From: Eubacteriales bacterium | Lineage (GTDB): Bacteria > Bacillota > Clostridia > Lachnospirales > Lachnospiraceae | Reading direction: 5' to 3' | Assembly (NCBI GenBank): GCA_030536565.1 | Contig: JAUNPT010000023.1 | Coordinates: forward strand, 1-20,264 | DNA: 20,264 nt | Shown: piece after piece, positions 1 through 7,776 of the stretch | Layout: every line of letters begins with the position of its first letter | Position numbering within the stretch: the stretch's first letter is position 1 | Made by a program: the position numbers and the translations under genes | The notes under the pieces: generated by a model | Database searches by the model: none | Told to the model about the DNA's origin: nothing | Seen by the model: the letters and a program-made list of their open reading frames with translations, nothing else

Positions 1-747
1 GTTTGTAAGCATTTTTACAAAATGTGCAACACCTATGTAATAAGGCCCTTTGATAATATATTTTGTGAACGCATATCTACATCCGAGCATTGGCCAGTAA
101 TTAAATAGAATAATCATTACCAATACTGGTAGGAACATTAAATAGAACCATCTGTGGTATACGATATCTGTCCAAGTTTTTCTATTAAGCGAATTTGTAA
201 GGTACTTTGCATCAACGCCAAGATCCTTCTTAAAGAAACCAAGCACGTCTATAAAAAGACCTGCTACGCCAATGATAAGACCAATAATAACAATGATTGT
301 ACCCATACCAATCTTATAAGTATATCCATCAGCACCATTACTTAAAAGATTAGGTAAGCTCTGTGGCGTAAAAAATGTTCTGCTTTCATAATGATTGAAA
401 TCAGAAACTACAAATGCTACTGCAAAAATCACGCCTGATAATACAGTAGAAATAATTGATAACATATCCTTTTTTAATGTAATCAGTACGATTGAAACTA
501 CAATTGCAAGGATAAATAAATACCAGAATACTGGCATTGCAATGTTCATAAAACTGTAGGCATCTGCGACGGAATCCGCATCAGTATTCTGAACAAAAGG
601 CAAAAGGCCGCCAATAAGAGTGATAACAAGACCTATTATTGCAAGGACCTTAAGATTGTTTGATCTTTGTTTGCCTACTGGTGCACCGCACTTAGGACAA
701 ACCTTAGCATGTTTAGGTAATTCTGCATTACAAGATTTACACTGCAT
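1..747 (-). CDS. Zinc-ribbon/membrane domain fused to LplB-type sugar ABC permease (3' end outside window)
   Basis: Open reading frame of 249 codons continuing past the window edge. The ATG at 745-747 follows an AAGAAGG ribosome site. Residues 1-21 form a zinc ribbon with two CxxC pairs (C3, C6, C17, C20). Hydrophobic segments follow at about 33-51, 70-89, 96-114 and 149-168. From about residue 190 the sequence changes to the start of an LplB-like binding-protein-dependent permease: HRWFYLMFLPVLVMIILFNY, then WPMLG and a short Ala-Phe-Thr-Lys loop. Such permeases bring oligosaccharides or related solutes through the membrane with a lipoprotein receptor, which is the gene just upstream. Permeases of this family normally begin close to this point, so the first 190 residues are an added domain. 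The domain order is read directly; the substrate and the role of the added domain are unknown. Confidence 0.85.
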   Translation of the reverse strand, partial: MQCKSCNAELPKHAKVCPKCGAPVGKQRSNNLKVLAIIGLVITLIGGLLPFVQNTDADSVADAYSFMNIAMPVFWYLFILAIVVSIVLITLKKDMLSIISTVLSGVIFAVAFVVSDFNHYESRTFFTPQSLPNLLSNGADGYTYKIGMGTIIVIIGLIIGVAGLFIDVLGFFKKDLGVDAKYLTNSLNRKTWTDIVYHRWFYLMFLPVLVMIILFNYWPMLGCRYAFTKYIIKGPYYIGVAHFVKMLTN

Positions 748-821
748 CTTTATACCCTTCTTTCCTAATATATTTTGTATAAGAGCCTACATAATGTTGT
801 AAATATATAAGCTAAAATTTA

Positions 822-858
822 GAATCGCCTCCGGGGCTTTACGCCCCAGAAGTGATTC
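822..858 (-). promoter_or_regulatory. Intercistronic hairpin between binding protein and permease
   Basis: Sixteen-base arms (822-837 and 843-858) with a 5-base loop. The arms pair with one A-C mismatch and two G-U pairs, and the apical five pairs are all G-C. No clean U-run follows on the minus strand (TAAATTTTAG). It is therefore better read as an mRNA-stabilising or partial-termination element that lets the binding protein be made in excess over the permease. This is a common arrangement in ABC uptake operons. The structure is seen; the function is inferred. Confidence 0.7.
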
Positions 859-889
859 TTTAAAATATAAGCCGATTCGGTTTCCCAAA

Positions 890-2467
890 TTACTTATTTA
901 ATGACTTTAATACTGTATCTACCTGCTTGCCAACTTCCTTCTTGTAATCAGCGATACCTTCAGCAGCAGTCATATCACCAATAGCTACAGAAGCAACAAT
1001 TGCTTTTCTCTTAGCATTGATATCACCAATGTTTTCTGTGTATGTTTCATTAACATCTACAGGAACAGCTACCTCTGAGTTCTTTGCAAAGAATTCTCCA
1101 CTTGTCTTAGAAAGCTCGATAAGTGCTGCAGCACCTGGATCCTCGCCATCAAACTTAGCAAGTGAAAGGATTGGGTCAATGTGGTTCTTAGACATTAATG
1201 ATGTTGGCTTTTCTGGTGATGGTAAGAAGTGGAATGTGCCTTCCTTATACTCTGTAGGCTTATCTTCCTTACCCTTTAATGTTACAGATTCTGCCTTAGT
1301 ATCCCAATGTGTTCCCTTAGCACCATATGTCCATAATGTCTGAACTTCGCCACCATCGAGCATCTTGTCGATGAAATACTTAAAGATACCGTCTGGATTC
1401 TCAGCATGCTTTGTAATTGCCCATACTGGTGAAAGTCTTTCAACGTATGTACCTAATTCCTTAATTGGCTTGAGCTCAACCATTCTGTCATCAAGCTTAG
1501 CTGATGATAAGTAGCTCTTTAATGTATTCATCCAAGTACCAGCCCAGTATGTAAATACACCTGTTTCAACTGAAGGATCTGTAGATTTCCACTTGTTACG
1601 TGAATCTGAAGTTGAGTTAGTAACTGATTCTTTATCAAGTACGCCATCCTTAACAGCTGTTGCAAGTCTTGTAAGAGCATCTTCCATAGCCTTCTCTGAG
1701 AAGCCATCAACATACTTGCCATCCTTCTTGTAGAATGAATATTCAGCCTTCTGGAAGAATTCTGGAAGGTAGTTTGTATAAGGAGCTTCGTTTGATACAA
1801 AGCCAGGAGCTGAAATTACGTAATGTCCCTTCTTTGCCTGCATCTTCTTTAACATATCATAGTACTCTGTCCATGATAACTGCTTTGTTTCAAGGTCGCT
1901 AGGATTGTATCCAGCTTCCTCTGCCCATGATGACTTAACATATGTTACGCATCCATTACCACGAGCTGGTGTAAATCCATACATAGCCTTGTTTCCATCA
2001 GGACCGTTAACCATCAATGAATCATATACCTTCTGAGCTGTGTCAATAAGTCTGCCTGAGTTCTTTGTCTCTGAAGCATTCCAAGCATCTGTCATATCCC
2101 AAAGGAAATCATTAGCTGCATACTGTGCATAATAATCAGATGAAAGAATAACTAAATCTGGCATAGATGTCTCTGAGTTGAATGCAATTGAAACCTGCTC
2201 ATAGTAACCACTGTGGTCAGGCTGTACCCATTCGATGCATCCTTCCAAATCTGTTGCCTTTTCTAACTGCTTACGGAAATCTGCACCGCCATTAGATTCT
2301 GTAAGAACAGTACCATCAATCATTACCTTGAATGATGTTGGCTTTGTTACCTCTTTGTTTGATGTTGAGCCACTATCACTTGTATTAGAATTTCCACAAG
2401 CAACTAAGCTCATTACTGATGTAAGTGTCAAACCTACAGCAGCAAGTTTTTTAACTGTCTTTTTCAT
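890..2467 (-). CDS. Extracellular solute-binding lipoprotein of a sugar ABC transporter (LplA-like)
   Basis: 525 residues starting at the ATG at 2465-2467, preceded by AAGGAGGG. A longer in-frame start at 2530 lacks such a site and lies at the likely transcription start. The N-terminus MKKTVKKLAAVGL leads to a lipobox SLVAC, so Cys24 should be lipidated and anchor the protein outside the membrane. A Ser/Asn/Thr linker follows, then a large binding-protein fold with motifs typical of the long LplA/YtcQ-type receptors: YYAQYAANDFLWDMTDAW, GFTPARGNG, and a late region mentioning NPDGIFKYFIDKMLDGG. Length of 500-560 residues is normal for this family. It captures a carbohydrate or similar ligand and passes it to the permease encoded immediately downstream. 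The ligand cannot be told from sequence. The family call is firm; membership of the same operon as the permease is inferred from order and spacing. Confidence 0.9.
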   Translation of the reverse strand: MKKTVKKLAAVGLTLTSVMSLVACGNSNTSDSGSTSNKEVTKPTSFKVMIDGTVLTESNGGADFRKQLEKATDLEGCIEWVQPDHSGYYEQVSIAFNSETSMPDLVILSSDYYAQYAANDFLWDMTDAWNASETKNSGRLIDTAQKVYDSLMVNGPDGNKAMYGFTPARGNGCVTYVKSSWAEEAGYNPSDLETKQLSWTEYYDMLKKMQAKKGHYVISAPGFVSNEAPYTNYLPEFFQKAEYSFYKKDGKYVDGFSEKAMEDALTRLATAVKDGVLDKESVTNSTSDSRNKWKSTDPSVETGVFTYWAGTWMNTLKSYLSSAKLDDRMVELKPIKELGTYVERLSPVWAITKHAENPDGIFKYFIDKMLDGGEVQTLWTYGAKGTHWDTKAESVTLKGKEDKPTEYKEGTFHFLPSPEKPTSLMSKNHIDPILSLAKFDGEDPGAAALIELSKTSGEFFAKNSEVAVPVDVNETYTENIGDINAKRKAIVASVAIGDMTAAEGIADYKKEVGKQVDTVLKSLNK

Positions 2468-2497
2468 AAAACTTAAAACCCTCCTTTTGGTTTTTTC

Positions 2498-2564
2498 TGG
2501 GTCACACCCAAAATCGTTTGTCTTTGACATTGACTATATTACCATTTTTGTACTATTTTAACAA
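2498..2564 (-). promoter_or_regulatory. Promoter and leader of the binding-protein gene
   Basis: On the minus strand TTGTTA (2559-2564), 17 bases, then TAATAT (2536-2541) preceded by TGG, an extended -10. Transcription should begin near 2529, leaving a leader of about 60 bases. In the leader, 2498-2510 is a perfect short palindrome (TGGGT, 3-base loop, ACCCA) ahead of the AAGGAGGG ribosome site. Confidence 0.6.
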
Positions 2565-2841
2565 GAGGATTTTAAACAAATATTGTATTTTTTTTGCTTT
2601 TTTTGTGAACCCCAGTGTTTATGGGCTTCTCGGCGTTAACAAATTATGAACAAATCTTCATTTTTTTAATGGATTATATTTTTCTGTCATTAATTACCTT
2701 TCAGCAGTATTTTAATTTATATGTATAAATTGCACTACATACTGGCATTTTATCATTCCCTTTTACACTATTTTTACAATAATATGGTAATTTTTTTGTA
2801 AAAGTACGTATGTCTTGTGCTTATTTACTAATGTTAATTTT
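2565..2841. other. AT-rich intergenic region between yigZ and the binding-protein gene
   Basis: No credible gene is present. Visible elements are an imperfect inverted repeat at 2607-2629 (CCCA/TGGG arms flanked by GAA/TTC), an overlapping cre-like 14-mer at 2628-2641 (TCTCGGCGTTAACA), and a second AT-rich inverted repeat near 2772-2804 (TTTTACAA and TTGTAAAA arms). No convincing terminator is seen directly after yigZ. Confidence 0.4.
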
Positions 2842-3495
2842 TTATTCACATTTTTTCATAAGAATCGTCTTATTTTCTTTTGTTTTACAGAAATTTCGTC
2901 TCTGAGTATCTGATACGTTCACAATTCCAGAAAAAGCATCTGTTACCTTCTGTGAAAATTGAATATATTTATCCTTTTCCATAAGAACTTCCATGTGCAC
3001 ATTTTCACCATACTCGCTCATAAGTATTTCCGCACCTGCATCTGAACATATGTATTGAAGCTTTCCTACATTATTATAATCTGCTGTAATTGATACAATT
3101 ATCCCCTCATACACCTCAGCCACATCTGAGTGTTCAATTCCTGCCTTTGCCGCCGCCTGATAAGCACGTATGAGGCCTCCCGTTCCAAGAAGCGTTCCTC
3201 CAAAATACCTTGTCACAACTATAAGGCAGTTTCTTATATTAAGAGCTGTTATTATATCAAGCATAGGCTTCCCAGCTGTTCCCGACGGTTCGCCATCATC
3301 AGAAAACTTCTGTATTTCGTTATCCTCCCCACAGACATACGCAAAGCAGTTATGTCTTGCATCATAATACTGCTTCTTCATATTATAAATGCAGCGGCCT
3401 GCTTCTTCTTCGTTCATGACCGGAAAGACATTTGCAATAAACCTTGATTTCTTTTCAACTATTTCCCCCATACCGCCTTTATATATAATCTTCAT
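2842..3495 (-). CDS. yigZ: YigZ/IMPACT family protein
   Basis: 217 residues, normal length for the family. The ATG at 3493-3495 follows GGAGG at a spacing of seven. The two family signatures are present: SDDGEPSGTAGKP at residues 65-77 and VVTRYFGGTLLGTGGLIRAY at 93-112. The N-terminal domain is the UPF0029/IMPACT fold; residues from about 140 form the small C-terminal domain of the YigZ type. Related proteins bind nucleic acid or ribosome-associated factors, but the bacterial role is not settled, so only the family is claimed. It diverges from the penicillin-binding protein gene and shares its promoter region. The C-terminal tail is rich in Lys and ends KKCE. Confidence 0.93.
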   Translation of the reverse strand: MKIIYKGGMGEIVEKKSRFIANVFPVMNEEEAGRCIYNMKKQYYDARHNCFAYVCGEDNEIQKFSDDGEPSGTAGKPMLDIITALNIRNCLIVVTRYFGGTLLGTGGLIRAYQAAAKAGIEHSDVAEVYEGIIVSITADYNNVGKLQYICSDAGAEILMSEYGENVHMEVLMEKDKYIQFSQKVTDAFSGIVNVSDTQRRNFCKTKENKTILMKKCE

Positions 3496-3511
3496 ATTTA
3501 GCCTCCATTAT

Positions 3512-3540
3512 TTGTCAAAATGCTGCTTATATGTTATAAT
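3512..3540 (+). promoter_or_regulatory. Promoter of the class A PBP gene
   Basis: TTGTCA (3512-3517), 17-base spacer, TATAAT (3535-3540) with an upstream TG one base away (extended -10). Predicted start near 3547, downstream of the earliest in-frame ATG-like codons, which supports translation starting at 3568. Confidence 0.8.
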
Positions 3541-3545
3541 AACAT
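3531..3545. repeat. Perfect palindrome spanning both -10 boxes
   Basis: ATGTTAT-A-ATAACAT, seven-base arms around a single central base. It holds the extended -10 elements of both divergent promoters. It could also serve as an operator, but AT-rich symmetry arises readily from facing -10 boxes. Confidence 0.6.
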
Positions 3546-3565
3546 GTCTTTTATAAGGAGGTCTA
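3536..3565 (-). promoter_or_regulatory. Candidate promoter of yigZ, overlapping the PBP promoter
   Basis: On the minus strand TAGACC (3560-3565), 18 bases, TATTAT (3536-3541) preceded by TGT, an extended -10. The box overlaps the plus-strand TATAAT by five bases. Predicted start near 3529, giving a leader of about 34 bases to the yigZ ATG. The -35 match is four of six, so this is less certain than the plus-strand promoter. Confidence 0.5.
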
Positions 3566-3567
3566 CA

Positions 3568-6231
3568 ATGAATTATGGCAGAACTGGCATAAAACAGAAG
3601 AAGAAAAAATTAAACTCTGCTGCCACCAGACTTGGCACTAAGTTTGGCATTGGCGCAGTAAAGCTTTTACTAATATTTGCAATCACACTAATTGTTGGAG
3701 GTTCCTGCTTTGCTTTCGGTGCATTTCAGGGCATTATTGCAACAGCTCCCGATATATCTACAATTGATATTTCACCGGAGGGCTTTGCAACTAAAATCTA
3801 CGATTGCAATGGAAATGAGATTCAAACTCTGGCAACAACAGGCTCAAACCGAATCTCCGTAGGTATTGAACAGATACCTGTTCATCTTCAGCATGCATTT
3901 GTAGCAATTGAAGACGAACGTTTTTATGAACATAACGGCATTGATATTAAAGGTATTATAAGAGCCGGAGTGCTCACGCTTTCCACCGGACAAATGTCAC
4001 AGGGGGCAAGTACATTAACCCAGCAGCTGTTAAAAAATAATGTATTTAACGCCTATGATGAATCCACAATGGAAAAAATCAAGCGAAAAATTCAGGAACA
4101 GTATCTTGCTGTAAAGCTGGAGACTATAACTGACAAAAATACAATCCTTGAAAATTATATGAACACAATCAACCTCGGGAACGGTTACTATGGTGTTCAG
4201 GCTGCAGCCAACGGATATTTTGGTAAAGATGTTTCAGAGCTTACTCTCAGCGAAGCCGCTGTTATAGCTTCAATAACACAGAATCCAACGAAGTGGAATC
4301 CTGTCCTTAACCCTGAATATAATCAGGAAAGGCAGCGCACAGTCCTTGGCAACATGCTCGAGCAGGGATATATTTCCCAGACTGAATATGACGAGGCTGT
4401 CGCCGATGATGTTTATGCACGCATAGAAAGCCTTGATGTAAAGGGTGAATCCGTTACTTATTCGTATTTTGTTGACGAGGTAATCGAACAGTCCATCAGG
4501 GATTTGATGGAACAGCGTGGATATACAGAAGCACAGGCCACCAACCTTATTTATAAGGGCGGTCTTAAGATTCTTACAACGCAGGATATGAACATGCAGT
4601 CAATTGCTGACACAGTAATTAATGACCCTGATTATTATCCATCTTACACATCATTTTCCATTAATTACGCCCTGTCTGTCAAAGAATTAGACGGTTCTAT
4701 GTCATATTATTCAGAGGGCGGCTTAAAGCAGTGGTTTGCCGACAAAGGAAAGCCCTTCTCTCTTACCGTGACAAGCGAAGAAACTGCTCAGACGTATGTT
4801 GATGAATTTAAAGCCGCTATGACAGAAGATGGCGCCGAGGTTATAAGTGAGAATCTAAGCTATACCGTCCAGCCGCAGGTTTCATTTACTGTGATGGATC
4901 AGGCTACCGGATATGTTAAGGTTATTGTCGGCGGACGTGGAGATAAAACTGGAAACAGAACATTTAACAGGGCGACCGGAGACTCTGCAAGACAGCCGGG
5001 TTCTTCCATCAAACCGCTTGTTGTATATGGCCCCGGACTTGATACAGGAGCTATTTCGCTTGCAAGTGCCATTGACGACGCACCATTTTATTATCCAGGA
5101 ACCGACCATCTGGTAAAGAACTATGTAAAAGGACAGTACAAAGGACTTATGACCGTGCGTGCCGCCCTCACTGCTTCCCAGAACATTCCGGCAGTCAAAA
5201 CCCTCCAGACGATTACTCCTCAGGTTGGTTTTAATTACCTTGAAAAGTTTGGAATAAGCACTCTGATTTCTCCTAAGAATGCAATTAATGGAAATCATGA
5301 TGTTGTTCTTCCCCTTGCTCTTGGCGGTATGACAAACGGTGTGACAAATATCGATATGACAGCTGCCTATTCAGCGATTGCAAACAATGGAACTTATACC
5401 AAGCCTGTTTACTACACTCAGATTCTTGACAGAGACGGTAATATCCTTATTGACCACACTGTCAGCGTAACACATTCTGTTTTAAAGGAAACCTCAGCAT
5501 GGCTCTTAACAAGCGGCCTTGAATCCGTTGTAAACTCAGGTACTGGTACTGCTGCTAAAATCTCAGGCCAGCCTGTTGCAGGTAAAACAGGTACGACAGA
5601 AAATGATACCGATATATGGTTCTGCGGCTTTACACCTTACTATACCGCTTCTATCTGGGTTGGTTATGATGACAACTCCAAGGCGGTCGGCGGTTCTATT
5701 CCTCATACAAGAATCTGGGCTGCAATTATGTCGCAGATTCACGAAGGCATGGAAACCGGTTCATTTAAACAGCCTGAGGGAATTGTACAGGTTCAGGTTT
5801 GTTCGCAGTCCGGTCTTCTGCCTGTAGAAGGTCTATGTGACTGTGATGCGAGAGGCAGCCAGATTATTACAGAATTTTTTGATAAGGATAATGTTCCTAC
5901 TGAAAGCTGTTCAACTCATGTAAAGGTCACTATATGTAATGATTCCGGTGAAATCGCAAACAGCTCATGTGCAAATACTTCAAGCAGTATTATGATTAAA
6001 AAGGCATCTGCTGACGCTTTAAATCCAAATGGACAATCCTCCGGTTATTCAACAGCCGATGCAGATTATGTAATTACAGAAGACAAATTAAAGAAGCTGT
6101 GTTCTATCCATAACGCTTCAACCAGACCTACAACACCTGTTACAAACGGTTCAACAACAGGTTCTAATACAGCCACTACTCCAAACAGTAGTTCATCTGG
6201 CAGCACTTCAAGGCCTTCCACAAGACCTTAG
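3568..6231 (+). CDS. Class A penicillin-binding protein (glycosyltransferase and transpeptidase)
   Basis: 887 residues from the ATG at 3568, which follows AAGGAGG by six bases; longer in-frame starts precede the predicted transcript start. It polymerises glycan strands and cross-links peptidoglycan at the outer face of the membrane. A Lys-rich cytoplasmic head leads to one membrane anchor at about 27-55. The glycosyltransferase family 51 domain has EDERFY (115-120, catalytic Glu115), QMSQGASTLTQQLLKN (142-157) and a matching NTINLGNGYYG motif. The transpeptidase has SSIK (nucleophile Ser479, Lys482), SQN (537-539) and KTGT (673-676), so both active sites look intact. After the catalytic domain comes a Cys-containing region with cysteines at 745, 757, 759, 781, 790 and 801, then a Thr/Ser/Asn-rich low-complexity tail ending in RPSTRP, likely a wall-spanning or disordered tail. 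Which PBP1 subtype it is cannot be fixed here. Confidence 0.95.
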   Translation: MNYGRTGIKQKKKKLNSAATRLGTKFGIGAVKLLLIFAITLIVGGSCFAFGAFQGIIATAPDISTIDISPEGFATKIYDCNGNEIQTLATTGSNRISVGIEQIPVHLQHAFVAIEDERFYEHNGIDIKGIIRAGVLTLSTGQMSQGASTLTQQLLKNNVFNAYDESTMEKIKRKIQEQYLAVKLETITDKNTILENYMNTINLGNGYYGVQAAANGYFGKDVSELTLSEAAVIASITQNPTKWNPVLNPEYNQERQRTVLGNMLEQGYISQTEYDEAVADDVYARIESLDVKGESVTYSYFVDEVIEQSIRDLMEQRGYTEAQATNLIYKGGLKILTTQDMNMQSIADTVINDPDYYPSYTSFSINYALSVKELDGSMSYYSEGGLKQWFADKGKPFSLTVTSEETAQTYVDEFKAAMTEDGAEVISENLSYTVQPQVSFTVMDQATGYVKVIVGGRGDKTGNRTFNRATGDSARQPGSSIKPLVVYGPGLDTGAISLASAIDDAPFYYPGTDHLVKNYVKGQYKGLMTVRAALTASQNIPAVKTLQTITPQVGFNYLEKFGISTLISPKNAINGNHDVVLPLALGGMTNGVTNIDMTAAYSAIANNGTYTKPVYYTQILDRDGNILIDHTVSVTHSVLKETSAWLLTSGLESVVNSGTGTAAKISGQPVAGKTGTTENDTDIWFCGFTPYYTASIWVGYDDNSKAVGGSIPHTRIWAAIMSQIHEGMETGSFKQPEGIVQVQVCSQSGLLPVEGLCDCDARGSQIITEFFDKDNVPTESCSTHVKVTICNDSGEIANSSCANTSSSIMIKKASADALNPNGQSSGYSTADADYVITEDKLKKLCSIHNASTRPTTPVTNGSTTGSNTATTPNSSSSGSTSRPSTRP

Positions 6232-6233
6232 CA

Positions 6234-6278
6234 GAAGAAATAATTAACGGGGCTGTAAGCCCCGTTAATTATTTCTTC
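6234..6278. terminator. Bidirectional terminator between PBP and spoVAE
   Basis: Perfect 21-base arms (6234-6254 and 6258-6278) with a three-base loop, and a GGGGCT/AGCCCC apex. It begins two bases after the PBP stop codon. Its right arm contains the spoVAE stop codon and final Lys codons. Both flanks are U-rich in the transcript (TTATTTCTTCTT), so it can end transcription from both convergent genes. Confidence 0.85.
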
Positions 6279-6628
6279 TTCATCTTCGGATTAAAAATCC
6301 AGCTTGCAATATAACCAAAAATTATTGCTGCTGAGACCCCCGCTGCACAAGCCTGAAATCCACCTAAGAATATCCCCAAAAGTCCATTTGCGTCTATAGC
6401 CTTCTTCATTCCTTTCCACAGCACATTTCCAAAGCCTGTCAACGGAACGCTGGCTCCTGCCCCTGCATAATCCACAAGCGGCTCATACAATCCTACAGCG
6501 CTTAAAAGTGTTCCCAGACATACGAGAAGAACCATTATCCTTCCCGGCATCATTTTAGTTTTATCCATCAATATCTGTGTTAATGCACATATAACTCCAC
6601 CAACAATAAAAGCTTTCACAAACATCAT
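6269..6628 (-). CDS. spoVAE: Stage V sporulation protein AE
   Basis: 119 residues of a small membrane protein of the SpoVAC/SpoVAE family, normal length about 115-120. It has hydrophobic segments near 3-20, 28-48 and 82-110 and the family core YAGAGASVPLTGFGN (54-68), which resembles the matching part of SpoVAC in this window. With other SpoVA proteins it forms the inner-membrane channel that takes up dipicolinic acid in the forespore and releases it at germination. The start ATG overlaps the spoVAD stop (ATGA), implying coupled translation; a second ATG follows directly. The C-terminus KMKKK is encoded within the terminator stem. Confidence 0.92.
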   Translation of the reverse strand: MMFVKAFIVGGVICALTQILMDKTKMMPGRIMVLLVCLGTLLSAVGLYEPLVDYAGAGASVPLTGFGNVLWKGMKKAIDANGLLGIFLGGFQACAAGVSAAIIFGYIASWIFNPKMKKK

Positions 6629-7641
6629 TTATGCATTATTCCCCTTTCCAAAATAATTCCATGGGCAATACCCGGTATGCTCCTGCCCTCATTATAGCTT
6701 ACTGTGGATTGAAGGGCACCTGTCGGAACAAATAATACTCTGTTCCATTTTCCACTTCTAATCCTTTCTTCCACAAGTGTACACAAGGTAATTGCCGAAC
6801 AGCCGCAGCCGCTTCCACCTGCTTTAGTATCCTCCTCGCTTCCTGCAAAAATCTCAATACCGCAGTCCATATGGCGGTCACTGATTTTATAACCGCGTTC
6901 TTTTAACAAATCAAACAATATCTTTTGTCCTACATATCCTAAATCACCAGTAATTATCATGTCATAATAATCCGGCTTTTCGCCAATATCCTTAAGGTTT
7001 GCCGCAATTAAGTCTGCTGCTGCCGGTGCCATGCAGGCTCCCATATTCATAGAATCCTTAACTCCGTAATCAACAATTTTTCCGGTTGTAAACCCCCTGA
7101 CCTTCATAGAGCCCTCCTTCCTGTCAAGAAGGACTGCTCCGCAGCCTGTAGCTGTCCACGTAGATGATTCTGGTCTCTGGTTTCCATACTCTAAAGGATA
7201 TCTGAATTGTTTCTCGGCACTTGCGAAATGGCTTGACGCAAGTGCAATAACACGCTCTGCCGCTCCACTGTCTACGCATAATGCCCCAAGTGAAACCGCC
7301 TCCCCCATTGTGGAGCATGCTCCATACAAACCAAATAAAGGAATATCATACTTTTTTAATCCATAAGTAGTGGCTATGAGCTGTCCCAGCAAATCTCCAG
7401 CAAATATATATCTGATATCTGCAGCATTTACATCTGCCTTTATCATTAATTTGTCAATCGTCATTTCCTGAAGTCTGCTTTCTGCCTCCTCCCAATTATT
7501 CATGCCAAACATCGGGTCTTTCACAGCCACATCAAAATAATCCCCCAATGGGCCTTCGCTTTCTTTCTCACCTGCAACTGACGCACAGCTCCTTATATAT
7601 ACTGGATGCTCTAAAATAGTTGTCTGCTTTCCACACTGCAT
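6625..7641 (-). CDS. spoVAD: Stage V sporulation protein AD, dipicolinate-binding
   Basis: 338 residues, matching the usual length. The ATG at 7639-7641 follows GGGAGG by seven bases; an ATG 15 bases earlier overlaps that ribosome site and is rejected. The fold is thiolase-like: LFGLYGACSTMGEAVSLGAL (102-121) carries the cysteine seen in SpoVAD proteins, followed by ASSHFASAEKQFRYPLEYG (135-153), MGACMAPAAADLI and GGSGCGCSA. SpoVAD is the soluble SpoVA subunit that binds dipicolinic acid at the forespore membrane. Unlike in Bacillus, it does not directly follow spoVAC: three unrelated genes and a terminator lie between. No clear promoter is visible in the 64 bases between that terminator and the start codon. 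Confidence 0.96.
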   Translation of the reverse strand: MQCGKQTTILEHPVYIRSCASVAGEKESEGPLGDYFDVAVKDPMFGMNNWEEAESRLQEMTIDKLMIKADVNAADIRYIFAGDLLGQLIATTYGLKKYDIPLFGLYGACSTMGEAVSLGALCVDSGAAERVIALASSHFASAEKQFRYPLEYGNQRPESSTWTATGCGAVLLDRKEGSMKVRGFTTGKIVDYGVKDSMNMGACMAPAAADLIAANLKDIGEKPDYYDMIITGDLGYVGQKILFDLLKERGYKISDRHMDCGIEIFAGSEEDTKAGGSGCGCSAITLCTLVEERIRSGKWNRVLFVPTGALQSTVSYNEGRSIPGIAHGIILERGIMHK

Positions 7642-7705
7642 ATATGTGCCTCCCATTCATTGTTCATATTAGTCAGAAACAATGGTGCCCTACCTTTATA
7701 AAAGC

Positions 7706-7745
7706 ACAAAAATAAGGATACCATATTCAATATGATATCCTTATT
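7706..7745 (-). terminator. Terminator after the C39-like peptidase gene, upstream of spoVAD
   Basis: Sixteen-base arms (7711-7726 and 7730-7745) with one G-U pair and a three-base loop. On the minus strand the stem is followed by a U-rich run, CCTTATTTTTGTG. It would block or reduce read-through into spoVAD-spoVAE. Confidence 0.8.
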
Positions 7746-7776
7746 CAATATAATTATTCTTCTGACCATTTTCTGT

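Noticed and set aside
1017..1343. 108-codon plus-strand frame inside the binding-protein gene
   Set aside because: Antisense shadow of a well-supported gene.
2772..2804. AT-rich inverted repeat TTTTACAA/TTGTAAAA as a yigZ terminator
   Set aside because: Very AT-rich stem with a 16-base loop; too weak to call.
4882..5298. 138-codon open frame on the minus strand inside the PBP gene
   Set aside because: It lies entirely within an intact enzyme gene on the other strand, has no plausible ribosome site, and its residues show no family pattern.
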